Origin: Planctomycetota bacterium
Lineage (GTDB): Bacteria > Planctomycetota > B15-G4
Direction: 5' to 3'
Assembly: GCA_021604805.1 (NCBI GenBank)
Contig: BQJR01000003.1
Location: 248,001 to 312,000 of the forward strand
DNA length: 64,000 nt
Numbering within the stretch: position 1 is the stretch's first letter; every line of letters begins with the position of its first letter. A program made the translations under genes and the position numbers. Under the pieces are notes generated by a model. That model did not search any database, was not told the origin of the DNA, and saw nothing but the letters and a program-made list of their open reading frames with translations. Of this stretch, positions 15,911-24,947 are shown piece by piece.

Positions 15911-17539
15911 TCAGCGCGTGAAGCGGAGCCACTTCTCCATGAGCGTGGCCACGAGCGGCGTGAGGCGCGTGCGGTTGTAGGCGTCGCCGGCGCGGCGGAT
16001 CGCGTCGGCTTGGGTGGGATAGGGATGGATCACGCTGGCGAGACCGCCGAGCCCCATGCCGGCCTTCATGGCGACGGAGATCTCGGAGATCATCTCGCCC
16101 GCATGACGCGCCACGATGGTCGCGCCCAGGATCTTGTCGCTGCCGCGCTTCACGTGGATCTTCACGAAGCCGTCGTCTTCACCATCGAGGATCGCGCGGT
16201 CGACGTCGGCGAAGTCTTGCGTGTAGGTGTCGACCTCGAGGCCGGCCTGCTCGGCGTCGGCCACGTACATGCCCACGTGCGCGACTTCGGGATCGGTGAA
16301 GGTCGCCCACGGCACGGTGAGCGCACTGGCCTTGCCTTTGGGCCCTGGGAAGAGCGCGTTCTGAATCACGATGCGCGCGAGGAAGTCCGCCGTGTGCGTG
16401 AACTTGTACTGCGACGCGACATCGCCCGCGGCAAACACGCTCGGGTTGCTCGTGCGCAAGTTGTCGTCGACCACGACGCCGGTGTTGGTGTCGAAGCGCA
16501 CGCCGGCTGCGTCGAGGCCGAGACCGTTCACGTTGGGCGCGCGCCCCACGCCCACGAGGATCGCGTCGCAGCGCAGCGTGTGCGTGGTGCCGTCGAGCTC
16601 GTAGTCGATGAGTTTCTCGCCCTGCTCTTCGCGCACGGCGGTGGTCTTGGCGCCCATGAGCAACTGCACGCCATCCTTCTGGAAGGCACGCTGCACGATG
16701 GCGGCGGCGTCTTCGTCTTCGCGCATCAGGATGTGCGGGCCCATCTCGATCAGCGTGACCTGGCTGCCGAAGCGCGCGAAGCTCTGCGCCATCTCGCAGC
16801 CGATCGGGCCGCTGCCGATCACGGCCAAGCGCTCGGGCAGCTCAGTGAGTTCGAACAGGTTCTCGTTCGTGAGGTGCTCCACCTCGGCGAGGCCCGGGAT
16901 CGGCGGCGCCGCGGCGCGCCCTCCGGTGGCGATGCAGGCCTTGGCGAACTCGAGCGTCTGCCCGGCGACCTCGACGGTGTTGGCGCTCGTGAAGCGCCCC
17001 CCACCGAGATAGATGTCCACGCCCAGGTCGCGGAAACGCGCGGCCGAGTCGTTGGGCGCGATGCGCGCGCGCAGCTCACGCATGCGTTCCATCACGCGCG
17101 GGAAGTTCACGCGCACGCCCTCGGGCACATCCACGCCGAAGTCGGCGGCGTCGCGCACTTCGGCGGCGCGCTTGGCGGCGGAGATCAAAGCCTTGCTCGG
17201 CACGCAGCCCACGTTGAGACAGTCGCCGCCCATCATGTTCTTCTCGATGAGCGCGACCTTGGCGCCCAGGCCGGCGGCGCCCACGGCCGTGACCAAGCCC
17301 GCGGTGCCCGCGCCGATCACGACCATGTTGTAGCGACCGTCGGGAGTGGGGTTGACCCAGTCGCGCGGAGCCACGTGGGAGATCAGCGTGCGGTTGTGCG
17401 TGTCGTCGGGGAGCATGCGGATCTCGGCGGAGGCGGCGGCGTGTTGCGCGGCGATGTGGGCAGCGATCTGGGCAGCGTTCTGGGCGTCATCGCGGTCGGC
17501 AGTGCGATCGGGAGCGGGAGGGCGGGGCGTGGTGCTCAT
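15911..17539 (-). CDS. FAD-dependent disulfide oxidoreductase, mercuric-reductase-like family
   Basis: 542 residues from ATG at 17539. It has an ~70-residue alanine-rich N-terminal extension, then YNMVVIGAGTAGLVTA (FAD-binding GxGxxG), the redox-active pair in GGDCLNVGCVPSKAL, the NAD(P)H-binding VIGSGPIGCEMAQSFARFG, FAAGDVA, and the C-terminal dimer-interface HPYPTQADAIRRAGD. The HPYPT motif and lack of a C-terminal cysteine pair or heavy-metal domain separate it from true MerA. Its stop/start is fused as ATGA to a TVP38/TMEM64 membrane protein, an association I know from many bacteria. A role in membrane-associated thiol or quinone redox chemistry is plausible but unproven. Confidence 0.88.
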   Translation of the reverse strand: MSTTPRPPAPDRTADRDDAQNAAQIAAHIAAQHAAASAEIRMLPDDTHNRTLISHVAPRDWVNPTPDGRYNMVVIGAGTAGLVTAVGAAGLGAKVALIEKNMMGGDCLNVGCVPSKALISAAKRAAEVRDAADFGVDVPEGVRVNFPRVMERMRELRARIAPNDSAARFRDLGVDIYLGGGRFTSANTVEVAGQTLEFAKACIATGGRAAAPPIPGLAEVEHLTNENLFELTELPERLAVIGSGPIGCEMAQSFARFGSQVTLIEMGPHILMREDEDAAAIVQRAFQKDGVQLLMGAKTTAVREEQGEKLIDYELDGTTHTLRCDAILVGVGRAPNVNGLGLDAAGVRFDTNTGVVVDDNLRTSNPSVFAAGDVASQYKFTHTADFLARIVIQNALFPGPKGKASALTVPWATFTDPEVAHVGMYVADAEQAGLEVDTYTQDFADVDRAILDGEDDGFVKIHVKRGSDKILGATIVARHAGEMISEISVAMKAGMGLGGLASVIHPYPTQADAIRRAGDAYNRTRLTPLVATLMEKWLRFTR

Positions 17540-18270
17540 CCCTCGGCATCCTCCAGGTCGGCGTCGACTTCCCCATCGAGCGCGCGCTTGGCCAGTTTGG
17601 TCACGAACACGGTCACGACCAAGGTGGCGAGCAGTCCCACGCCGAGCAACACCCACTGCGCGGGCGTGCGCTCGCTCCCCTCGCCGGCGGCGGCTGCGGC
17701 GGCCGCTTTGCCCGCGTGACCGAGGTACACGAACATCACGGTGCCCGGCAACATGCCCACGCTGCCGAGCACGAAGTCGCGCAGCTTCACCGACGTGAGA
17801 CCGTAGGCGTAGTTCAGCAGGTTGAACGGGAACACCGGCGAGAGCCGCGTGAGCACCACGATCTTGAAGCCTTGCTGGCCGACGGCCTTGTCGATGGCTG
17901 CGAAGCGCTCGTTGCCCGCGACCTTCTTCTCGATCTGCGCGCGCGCCAGGTAACGACCGACCAGGAAAGCCAGCGTGGCCCCGAGCGTCGCGCCGATGAA
18001 CACGGCGATCGAACCCTGCACGACCCCGAAGGCCGCGCCCGCGCCGAGCGTGATCACCGAGCCAGGCAACATGAGCACGCAGGCCACGATGTAGAGCCCG
18101 ACGAGCGCGGCCGGCCCCCAGGCGCCCAACCCCTCGATCCCGTCGAAGGCGCTCTGCATCCACTCGCCCACAGGCAAGAACTTCGTGGCGGCGAAGAGCG
18201 CGACGATCGCGAGCAAGAGGATCACGAGCCGCACGCGGCTGCCCGCGGCAGAGGTCGAGGCGTGGCTCAT
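17536..18270 (-). CDS. TVP38/TMEM64 family (SNARE-associated / DedA-like) membrane protein
   Basis: 244 residues from ATG at 18270. Several membrane spans are visible: residues ~12-30, a pair around GPAALVGLYIVACVLMLPGSV and TLGAGAAFGVVQGSIAVFIGATLGATLAFLVGRYLAR, and a C-terminal span. The family hallmark G-x-x-x-G stretch and the reentrant LTRLSPVFPFNLLNYAYGLT segment are present. VTT-domain proteins are now linked to lipid scrambling; in bacteria they often pair with flavin disulfide oxidoreductases, as here by a four-base overlap. The C-terminus is acidic. Confidence 0.88.
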   Translation of the reverse strand: MSHASTSAAGSRVRLVILLLAIVALFAATKFLPVGEWMQSAFDGIEGLGAWGPAALVGLYIVACVLMLPGSVITLGAGAAFGVVQGSIAVFIGATLGATLAFLVGRYLARAQIEKKVAGNERFAAIDKAVGQQGFKIVVLTRLSPVFPFNLLNYAYGLTSVKLRDFVLGSVGMLPGTVMFVYLGHAGKAAAAAAAGEGSERTPAQWVLLGVGLLATLVVTVFVTKLAKRALDGEVDADLEDAEG

Positions 18271-18467
18271 CGCTTGGTGGCTCCCTGGAAAGACCTGCCG
18301 AGCGGCCGCGGGATCGCGGCGCGCGCGGAGCATGTCGAAGCGCGCCGGTGAGCTTGCCCTTAATCCGAGCTCAGCTCACCGACGCGGCGCCGTGGGATGC
18401 CAGCCGGCGCGCGAGGTTGCGCGGCCGTGCGACACGCTCAGCCGCGGGAGACGCCGACGGCCTCGAC

Positions 18468-19124
18468 TCAGAGGCTCTTCTTCGAGAAGTACCACTCGGT
18501 GACCTTGAGCGAGCTGTCGGCCACGCGCTCGGCGGCGGCTTGCTGCGTGGCCGGCGGCGGCACGATCACGTCGTCACCCTTGACCCAGTTCGCCGGCGTG
18601 GCGACGCCTTGCGAATCGGAGGTCTGCAGCGCGTCGATCACACGCACGATCTCATCGATGTTGCGGCCCGTGGTGAGCGGGTAGTAGATCATCGTGCGCA
18701 ACACGTTGTTCGGGTCGATGATGAACACGCAGCGCACCGTGGCGGTCACGGCCATCGGCTCGTGCACCATGCCGTAGAGCCGCGCCACCTTCTGATCGAG
18801 GTCGGCGACCACCGGGAAGCCCACCGTGACCTTCTGCTTGTCCTCGATGTCGCGCACCCAGGCGATGTGGCTGTACACGCTGTCGATCGAGTTGCCGATC
18901 AGCTTCACGTTGCGATCGGCGAAGTCACTCGCGCGCGACGCGAAGCCCGCGAACTCGGTGGTGCACACCGGCGTGAAGTCGGCCGGGTGGCTGAACAGGA
19001 TCGCCCAGCTGTCCTTCTTGTAGTCGTAGAAGCGCAGCGGGCCGTGGGTGGTGTTGGCTTCGAAGTCGGGGGCTTTGTCGCCGAGGCGCAGCACGGCGGC
19101 GCCCTCGTTCTGGGAATCGCTCAT
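18468..19124 (-). CDS. 1-Cys peroxiredoxin (Prx6 type)
   Basis: 218 residues. The peroxidatic cysteine is Cys54 in HPADFTPVCTTEF, with the supporting arginine in VRCVFIIDPNNVLR and the long C-terminal arm (PANWVKGDDVIVPP) typical of Prx6. No resolving cysteine of the 2-Cys kind is visible. It reduces hydrogen and organic peroxides in the cytoplasm using an external thiol donor. It is a separate unit with its own TATGAT -10-like box at 19186-19191 and GAGAGAG ahead of the ATG. The nearby flavin disulfide oxidoreductase is a possible, unproven reductant partner. Confidence 0.94.
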   Translation of the reverse strand: MSDSQNEGAAVLRLGDKAPDFEANTTHGPLRFYDYKKDSWAILFSHPADFTPVCTTEFAGFASRASDFADRNVKLIGNSIDSVYSHIAWVRDIEDKQKVTVGFPVVADLDQKVARLYGMVHEPMAVTATVRCVFIIDPNNVLRTMIYYPLTTGRNIDEIVRVIDALQTSDSQGVATPANWVKGDDVIVPPPATQQAAAERVADSSLKVTEWYFSKKSL

Positions 19125-19273
19125 CGGTCTCTCTCAAACGCTGGTTAGGCGGCGACGCCAATGGTCGAGCCGCACAGGGCGCGTCATCATAGCGGTCGAC
19201 GAGGCCCGGCGGGACGCTTCAGCAGCGCAGCACGACAGGCCGAGGCAGCAGCTCGAGCTGCGCGACGCGCGCC

Positions 19274-20986
19274 TCAGAGCTTGATGCCGAGCTCTTCCTC
19301 TTCGTCGTCGACATCCTGGGCTTCGGCGGCGCGCGCGTCGGCCTCGGTGTCGTCGACCTCGCCGAAGCGTTGGGCGGGCTCCCAGCCGTCTTCGAAGAGC
19401 GCTTCGCTGCCCTCGAAGGCGGCGTCGTCGAGGGCGAGGGAGTCGCCGTTGCCGTCGTCGTCGATGGCGGAGACCTCGCGGGCGTCGAGCGGCGCGTCCA
19501 TCTCACCCACGAAGGAACTCTCGAACTCGGTCACGGCTTCGGCGGGTCGCGGGCGCGGGCCACGCAAGGTGTCGAGCACGAGCACGCCGCAGGTCGAAAC
19601 GAGCGGACCGAGCAAGAGCCCCACCGGCCCGATCATGGTGGAAGCGAGCGCCCCCACCCCCAACCCGAAGCCGAACAAGAGCAGCAGCGGCGCGACGCCC
19701 GGGCCCAGACAGTCGACCCGCGCGTGACGCAACAGGCGCGTGGACAACAAAGCGCAGGCAGCGACGAGCAAGGTGAGTGCGCGCGCCAGATCCGCGGCGG
19801 GCAAGCCCCAGATCGCGAGCCCTTCCATGGGCAAGCCCAGCGGCAACGCCGACGACGCGCCGACTTCAGCGATCAACGCTCCCTCGGCGCCCAGCACCGG
19901 GAACTGACTCTTCAGCTGCAGCCCCCACCCGGCCGGCCCGAAGGCGCCGTGCATGAGCTGCGGTCCGAGCACGAACCACACGCCGAACAAACCCAAGGTG
20001 ACGAACTCGGGCACGCGCGAGCGGTGCGTGCGGTCGAGGCGGTCGAGGCGCGCCGCGACCATGCCCGCGGCGAGCACAGCCGGCACGACCACGAGCACCC
20101 CCATCAGCGCGATCCACGCTTCGCGCGGCACCTGCCCCGAGAGCGCGCCCGCGGGCTCCACCCAACGCGCGGTGCCCATCGCGAGCAGCGGCAACAGCAG
20201 CGGCAACATCGCCAGACCCACGTGGGCGGCCGTCACACGCGGGAGCTCACTCGCGCGACGCTCGCTCAGGCCGGCCGGCTTCATGCCGAGGCCCATCACG
20301 AGGGTCTGCACCAAGCCACCGAGCAGCAGCACGAGCACCAGATTCATCAGGTCGGGTTGCGCGCCGGCCCAAGGCGAGAAGCACGCGAACCACACGGCGC
20401 CGAGATAACCCGGCAGGCCGGCGATCAACACCAGCGCCTTGCCGCGACGCGAGAGCGGGCCAGCGGCGTCGGTGCGCAGCAAGGGACCGCACACCACGAG
20501 CGCACCGACGGCGAGCAGCAAAGCCGACTGGATCCACGACTGCGCAGTCGTGAGCAGGTCGCCCAGCGAGTGGAACTCGTCCATCGTGAGCAAGCCCGCG
20601 ATGATGCCGGCCACGGGCAGCAACAGTGGCAGCGCCGCACGCACCAGGTCGGCGAAACCGATCAGCAAGGCCACGCCCGCGAGCGCGAGCCAGGTTCCGT
20701 TCCCCGTGAGCCAACCCAAGGACAGCGCCATGAGCGCGCACTGTGGGAACAAGCTCGGACGGCCGTGGCCCAAGCGCGGGCCGAGCGAGAATCGCGGGAA
20801 CTCGAGGCCGCCCTTCTTGGGACCGTTGCGCTCCGCGACCGCGATCATCCAGCCCTGGAAGCACACCAGCAGCAGCGCGGTCGGTGCGCTCTGCGAGAGC
20901 GAAGAGCCGTCGGCACCGAGCAACAGCACGAGGGCCGAGAAGCCCAAGGCGAGGGCGGCCAGCCAGGTGCGCACAGTGGTGGACAT
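19274..20986 (-). CDS. Large polytopic membrane protein of unknown function
   Basis: 570 residues from ATG at 20986. I count roughly 12 hydrophobic segments, for example TWLAALALGFSALVLLLG, GLPGYLGAVWFACF, LVLVLLLGGLVQTLVMGLG and VAPLLLLFGFGLGVGALA. The last ~100 residues are soluble and very acidic (DDDGNGD ... DVDDEEEELGIKL). Some charged residues sit within spans (WFACFSPWAGAQPDLMN) in a way reminiscent of proton-pumping antiporter-like subunits, but I see no diagnostic motif and do not assign one. It lies 156 bases downstream of the glycan cluster and may share its function, which is unknown. Confidence 0.7.
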   Translation of the reverse strand: MSTTVRTWLAALALGFSALVLLLGADGSSLSQSAPTALLLVCFQGWMIAVAERNGPKKGGLEFPRFSLGPRLGHGRPSLFPQCALMALSLGWLTGNGTWLALAGVALLIGFADLVRAALPLLLPVAGIIAGLLTMDEFHSLGDLLTTAQSWIQSALLLAVGALVVCGPLLRTDAAGPLSRRGKALVLIAGLPGYLGAVWFACFSPWAGAQPDLMNLVLVLLLGGLVQTLVMGLGMKPAGLSERRASELPRVTAAHVGLAMLPLLLPLLAMGTARWVEPAGALSGQVPREAWIALMGVLVVVPAVLAAGMVAARLDRLDRTHRSRVPEFVTLGLFGVWFVLGPQLMHGAFGPAGWGLQLKSQFPVLGAEGALIAEVGASSALPLGLPMEGLAIWGLPAADLARALTLLVAACALLSTRLLRHARVDCLGPGVAPLLLLFGFGLGVGALASTMIGPVGLLLGPLVSTCGVLVLDTLRGPRPRPAEAVTEFESSFVGEMDAPLDAREVSAIDDDGNGDSLALDDAAFEGSEALFEDGWEPAQRFGEVDDTEADARAAEAQDVDDEEEELGIKL

Positions 20987-21142
20987 GAAACAGCTCGCAG
21001 GAGGACGACAGGATCGCTTCCCCCTATCGGCAATGCGGCGCCCGCACCTGATTGGCTGTCCGAGGCGCTTCTGGCCACGGGCCGAGCCGCGGCTGCGCCA
21101 CGAAAACAGGGCCCCAAGCGCTCACTGCCGCCGTAGCGGCGC

Positions 21143-22552
21143 TCACTCGGCGGGCGCGTTCTTCGCCAGTTGGGACTGCAGATCCGCCACGACGCGCTCC
21201 CAGCCTTCCGAGCGCAGCAGCTCGTGCAGGCCGCGTTCGCGCAGCAGGTGGGCGTGTTCGCGGCGGCGCAGCGCGCGTTCGTCGCGGGGGCGCACGGGCG
21301 GGCGCGGCTGGCCGAGCACCTCGGCGTACACGCGTTGCAACTCGGCCAGGTGACGCGCGTCGTCGAGCTTGCTGGGCGGCGCGGCGGCGGCCATGCGCGC
21401 GCGACGTTGCGGGTCGGCGCCGAGCTCGATGAGCGTGCGTCCCCAACTCGCTTCGTCGGCGCGGGGCACGAGGCACAGCCGATCGGTGGCGCGGTCGCGC
21501 AGGGCGCCCAGGTCGGTGGCGACCACGGGCACGCCGAGCTCGCAGGCCTCGTCGAGCGTGAAGGAGTACGACTCGGCGCACAGGGTCGGCAGCGCGATCA
21601 CGTCGACCGGAGCGCCGGAGAGATCGCTGGGTGCGAAGGCGCCGTGCCAGATCACGGGACGGTTGCCGGCCAGCGCGTGCAGCTGCGTGCCCGTGGCTTC
21701 GTCGGGTGGATCGCCCCACACGTGCAACTCGATGGCGCCCGGGTCGAGCAGCGCCGCTTGCGCACGCAGCAACATCTCCACGCCCTTGAGCGGATGCAGA
21801 TGCCCGAACACGCCCACGCGCAGCGGGTCGCCCGGTCGCGCGATGCGCGCACCCAGCGGACGCGTGGCGGGCGCGGCCTGCGCACCCAGACCACTTCCGG
21901 GCGGCGGCAACTCGATCATCGGGCGCTGCAATCCCAACCAACTCAGCAGGCGTTCACCGTGCCCCGCCGTGGGCGCGAGCAAGGCGGCCGCTGCGCTCAA
22001 CTCTTCGCGCAGGTCGTCGACGAAGACCTCGAGCGAGGCGTGGATCTCTTGGTCGCCTTGGAACAACCAGCGCGGCGCACACTGGCTGCAGGCCGCGACG
22101 CTCGGCGTCTCTTCGCAGAAGGTCAGGTCTTCCTTCACGCGGTGGTAGCGCGGGCAGGAGCTGAACAAGTCGTGCAGCGTGACGACCGCGGGGATGCCCT
22201 GGTCGTTGGCCGTGCGCACCAGCGTGGTCGTGAGTCGCGCCCAGTGGTGCACGTGCACGAGGTCGGGACGGAAGTCGGCGAGCCAGTCGCCGTAGGCGCG
22301 CTCCACGTTCGGGTTCTCGAGCTTGTCCCAGCGCTCGAAGAACAGGTCGTTGCGATGCACGCGACGGACCGGCACGCGGCCATCGCTCAGCTCCACGACC
22401 TCGAAGTCGGGGCGCCATTCGATTGAGCCGGAGAAGACTTGCAGCTCGTGGCCCGCGTCGGCGAGCAACTCGGCCAGCGCCGCGACCTGACGCTCCGTGC
22501 CGCCGACCAACTCCGGCGGCTGACCGTGGACGACGAGGCCGATCTTGCTCAT
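21143..22552 (-). CDS. GT4 family glycosyltransferase, divergent, with charged C-terminal helix
   Basis: 469 residues from ATG at 22552 (ATGA overlap with the upstream GT4). N-lobe: IGLVVHGQPPELVGGTERQVAAL. C-lobe: RVGVFGHLHPLKGVEMLLRA and LPTLCAESYSFTLDEACELGVPVVATDLGAL, where the usual VPS is replaced by LPT. The cysteine pattern is C-x12-C-x8-C-x2-C after TLHDLFSSC. After the GT domain comes an unusual Arg/Glu-rich helix (ERALRRREHAHLLRERGL...) that could form a coil or bind a membrane surface. It is the last gene of its operon. Confidence 0.87.
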   Translation of the reverse strand: MSKIGLVVHGQPPELVGGTERQVAALAELLADAGHELQVFSGSIEWRPDFEVVELSDGRVPVRRVHRNDLFFERWDKLENPNVERAYGDWLADFRPDLVHVHHWARLTTTLVRTANDQGIPAVVTLHDLFSSCPRYHRVKEDLTFCEETPSVAACSQCAPRWLFQGDQEIHASLEVFVDDLREELSAAAALLAPTAGHGERLLSWLGLQRPMIELPPPGSGLGAQAAPATRPLGARIARPGDPLRVGVFGHLHPLKGVEMLLRAQAALLDPGAIELHVWGDPPDEATGTQLHALAGNRPVIWHGAFAPSDLSGAPVDVIALPTLCAESYSFTLDEACELGVPVVATDLGALRDRATDRLCLVPRADEASWGRTLIELGADPQRRARMAAAAPPSKLDDARHLAELQRVYAEVLGQPRPPVRPRDERALRRREHAHLLRERGLHELLRSEGWERVVADLQSQLAKNAPAE

Positions 22553-23970
22553 TTGCGGCGGTCCAGCTCCAGCAGGTCGGTGTAGATCGTCTCGAGCGAC
22601 TCGGCGTCGTCTTGGATGGTGCGCGGTGCGTCCATCGACACGCCCCAGGTGCGCAGCGTGGTCGGGTTCGCGATCACCGAGGCCATGTGTTTCGCGAGCT
22701 GGTGCACGTCGCCGGCGGGGAACAGTCGCCCGCTGCGCCCGTCGTGGATCAGCTCGGCCATGCCGCCTTGCCCCGACGCGATCACGGGCACGCCCGCGGC
22801 GAAGGCCTCCTGGATCACGACCGGCGAGTTCTCGAGCCACAAGCTCGGCATCACCAGGCAGTCGATCTTCTCGAAGGCGCTGCCGATGTGTTCGCGGTCG
22901 AGCGCGCCGTGGAAGGTGACGTCGTAGCCCTCGGCGAGTTCGCGCAACATGCGCCCGTACTCGCCGAAGTGACTGTCGCTCCCGAAGATGTGCAAGCGGC
23001 ACAACTCCGCGGGGATCTTGCGCAGCGCCTGCATCAGAATGTGCACGCCCTTGTGCGGCGCGAGCGTGCCCACGTAGCCGAAGGAGATCTTGTCGCCCTC
23101 GGGATCGTGGTGATCCAGGTTCTCGAAGGGCGTGGTGTCGATGCCGTAACGCGACACGCGCAGCTTGCTGCGTGGGACACCCCACTGCGCCATGCGATCG
23201 GCCACCGTGGCCGACGGCGAGAGGAACAAGTCGACTTGCTCGATGAGCAGCTGCACCTTGCGGATGCGGTGCTTGAGATCCTCGATGAGCGCGGCGTCGC
23301 CACCGTCTTTCGCGCCCTTGCCGGCCTTCGCGGCCTTGCTCGGGTTCTCCGTCTTGCGCTTCTTGAGCACCTTGCTGCGATCCTGCGCCCAGTACACGAG
23401 CGGCGCCAGATCGACGCCCGAGAGTTCGCGCGTGACCTGCAACAGCTTGATCACGGCCTTCTCGGGAGCGCCTTGGCTGAAGCGGAAGTCCTTGAGACAG
23501 TTCGCGCAGTCGTTGAGTTCGGGGCCGGTGCACAGGTTGCCGTTGGGCAGCAGCAGCTGGCCGAAGCGCACGCAGTAGAGCCAGAAGTCATTCAGCGTCA
23601 TCACCACGCGCGCGCCGTTGGTGCGCGCCAGGCGCGGCAGACCGAGGCTCAGCAGCATCAGGTGTTGCACGTGCACCATGTCGGGCTTGAAGCTCTGCAA
23701 CACGCGCTCGAAGGCGCCCTCGGCGCGCGGGTTGGCGAAGGTTTCGCTGAACTCTTCGTGCTCGAGGTTGTTCACCATCACGTGGCACTTCAGGCCGTCG
23801 ACATCGCGGGTGAGCATCGAGTAGCTGCGTCGCGAGAGGATCTTCTCGCTGCAGAAGATCTCGACCTCGTGGCCGCGCTCGGTGAGCGCGCGCGCGATGT
23901 TGTACGTGTAGACCTCCGTGCCGGCCGAGTGGTCGGGCAGGAAGAAGTGCACGGGCATCAAGATCTTCAC
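22549..23970 (-). CDS. GT4 family glycosyltransferase with coiled-coil insertion
   Basis: 473 residues, GTG start at 23970 overlapping the upstream stop as GTGA. N-lobe: MKILMPVHFFLPDHSAGTEVYTYNIARAL. C-lobe: SFGYVGTLAPHKGVHILMQALRK and MPSLWLENSPVVIQEAFAAGVPV with E-x7-E. The cysteine pattern is C-x13-C-x7-C-x2-C after TLNDFWLYC. Between the lobes is a lysine-rich, low-complexity insertion (KVLKKRKTENPSKAAKAGKG) of about 40 residues followed by a helix, absent from its sister at 8513-9811. Confidence 0.9.
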   Translation of the reverse strand: MKILMPVHFFLPDHSAGTEVYTYNIARALTERGHEVEIFCSEKILSRRSYSMLTRDVDGLKCHVMVNNLEHEEFSETFANPRAEGAFERVLQSFKPDMVHVQHLMLLSLGLPRLARTNGARVVMTLNDFWLYCVRFGQLLLPNGNLCTGPELNDCANCLKDFRFSQGAPEKAVIKLLQVTRELSGVDLAPLVYWAQDRSKVLKKRKTENPSKAAKAGKGAKDGGDAALIEDLKHRIRKVQLLIEQVDLFLSPSATVADRMAQWGVPRSKLRVSRYGIDTTPFENLDHHDPEGDKISFGYVGTLAPHKGVHILMQALRKIPAELCRLHIFGSDSHFGEYGRMLRELAEGYDVTFHGALDREHIGSAFEKIDCLVMPSLWLENSPVVIQEAFAAGVPVIASGQGGMAELIHDGRSGRLFPAGDVHQLAKHMASVIANPTTLRTWGVSMDAPRTIQDDAESLETIYTDLLELDRRK

Positions 23971-24947
23971 GTCGGTCTCCGGGCGAAACGCTCTGCCACG
24001 CTGGCATCGATGTGCACGCCGCGCAAGCCGTCGATCACGCCGCGCAGCTTGGCCCAGGCGCCGGCGGCGCGTCCGGTGGGCAGACGGCGCAGGAAGGCCA
24101 GCGGCCAGAGCGCCACGTCGAACAGGAACAGCGCGGCCCAGCCACGCCAGGTGCCGTGCTTGCGCAGGAAGTGCACCGAGTTCACGGCGGTCATGTACTT
24201 GCGACCGGCCGAGTAGCCGCCGCCGGTGCTCGTGGAGAGGCCGTGCCAAGCGGTCACGGAAGGCGTGGCCAGCACGCGGAAGCCCGCGGCGCGCAGACGC
24301 AGGCACCAGTCGGCGTCTTCGAGGTAACAGAAGAAGCTCTCGTCGAGGCCACCCACGGCTTCCCAGGCGTCGCGCGAGATCATCAGGCAGGCGCCCGGCA
24401 GGTACTCGACTTCATGGTCGACGGCCTTCACGGGCACATAGGGTCGGTCGTGTTGCAGCAAGGTGGTCACGTTGAGCGAAGCCGCGACGCTGCCACCGCA
24501 GGCCCAGATGACCTCGGGCCGATCACGGTAGAGCAAGCAGGGCCCCACGGCCCCCACCGGCGCGCCGCCAGCTGCGCTGGCGCGTTCCACGGCCGCCGCC
24601 ATGCCGCTGAACAAGCCGGGGCTCACGACGAGGTCGCTGTTGAGCAAGCAGACCCACTCGGCGTCCAGCTCCCCGAAGGCGTGACGCATGGCGCGGTTGT
24701 TGCCGCCGGCGTAGCCGTGGTTCGTGTCGAGCTCGAGCACCTGCATCTCGGGATCCTCGGCACGCAGCGTGGCCACCGATCCGTCGACCGAACCGTTGTC
24801 CGCCAGCAAGATCTGCGGACGCAGGCCTTCCACGGCGCGCAAGGCGCGCAGGCAGTCGCCGGTTTCTTCGCCGCCATTCCAGTTGAGCACCACCGCCACG
24901 ATGTGTGGCGCGCTGCCGGAGTCGGGCTCGGGAGCACGGGCTGTCAT
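23967..24947 (-). CDS. GT2 family glycosyltransferase (WcaA/GalF-like)
   Basis: 326 residues from ATG at 24947. GT-A motifs in order: VAVVLNWNGGEE, ILLADNGSVDGS, NHGYAGGNNRAMR, CLLNSDLVVSPG (D-x-D-like metal site region), YLPGACLMISRDAWEAVGGLDESFFCYLEDADWCLRLRAAG (acceptor and catalytic-base region, E-D). The C-terminal hydrophobic stretch WAALFLFDVALWPLAFL may anchor it to the membrane. Four-base overlaps on both sides put it in the 27029-21143 operon. Confidence 0.9.
   Translation of the reverse strand: MTARAPEPDSGSAPHIVAVVLNWNGGEETGDCLRALRAVEGLRPQILLADNGSVDGSVATLRAEDPEMQVLELDTNHGYAGGNNRAMRHAFGELDAEWVCLLNSDLVVSPGLFSGMAAAVERASAAGGAPVGAVGPCLLYRDRPEVIWACGGSVAASLNVTTLLQHDRPYVPVKAVDHEVEYLPGACLMISRDAWEAVGGLDESFFCYLEDADWCLRLRAAGFRVLATPSVTAWHGLSTSTGGGYSAGRKYMTAVNSVHFLRKHGTWRGWAALFLFDVALWPLAFLRRLPTGRAAGAWAKLRGVIDGLRGVHIDASVAERFARRPT

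Noticed and set aside
15911..17539. True mercuric reductase (merA)
   Set aside because: No heavy-metal-binding N-domain, no C-terminal cysteine pair, no mer genes nearby; the TVP38 partner points elsewhere.
14810..17719. A 969-codon open frame on the + strand across hisS, the ICL-like gene and the oxidoreductase gene
   Set aside because: It is antisense to three well-supported genes, has low-complexity His/Arg/Ala-rich translation and no domain. High GC at third positions leaves long open frames on the opposite strand throughout.
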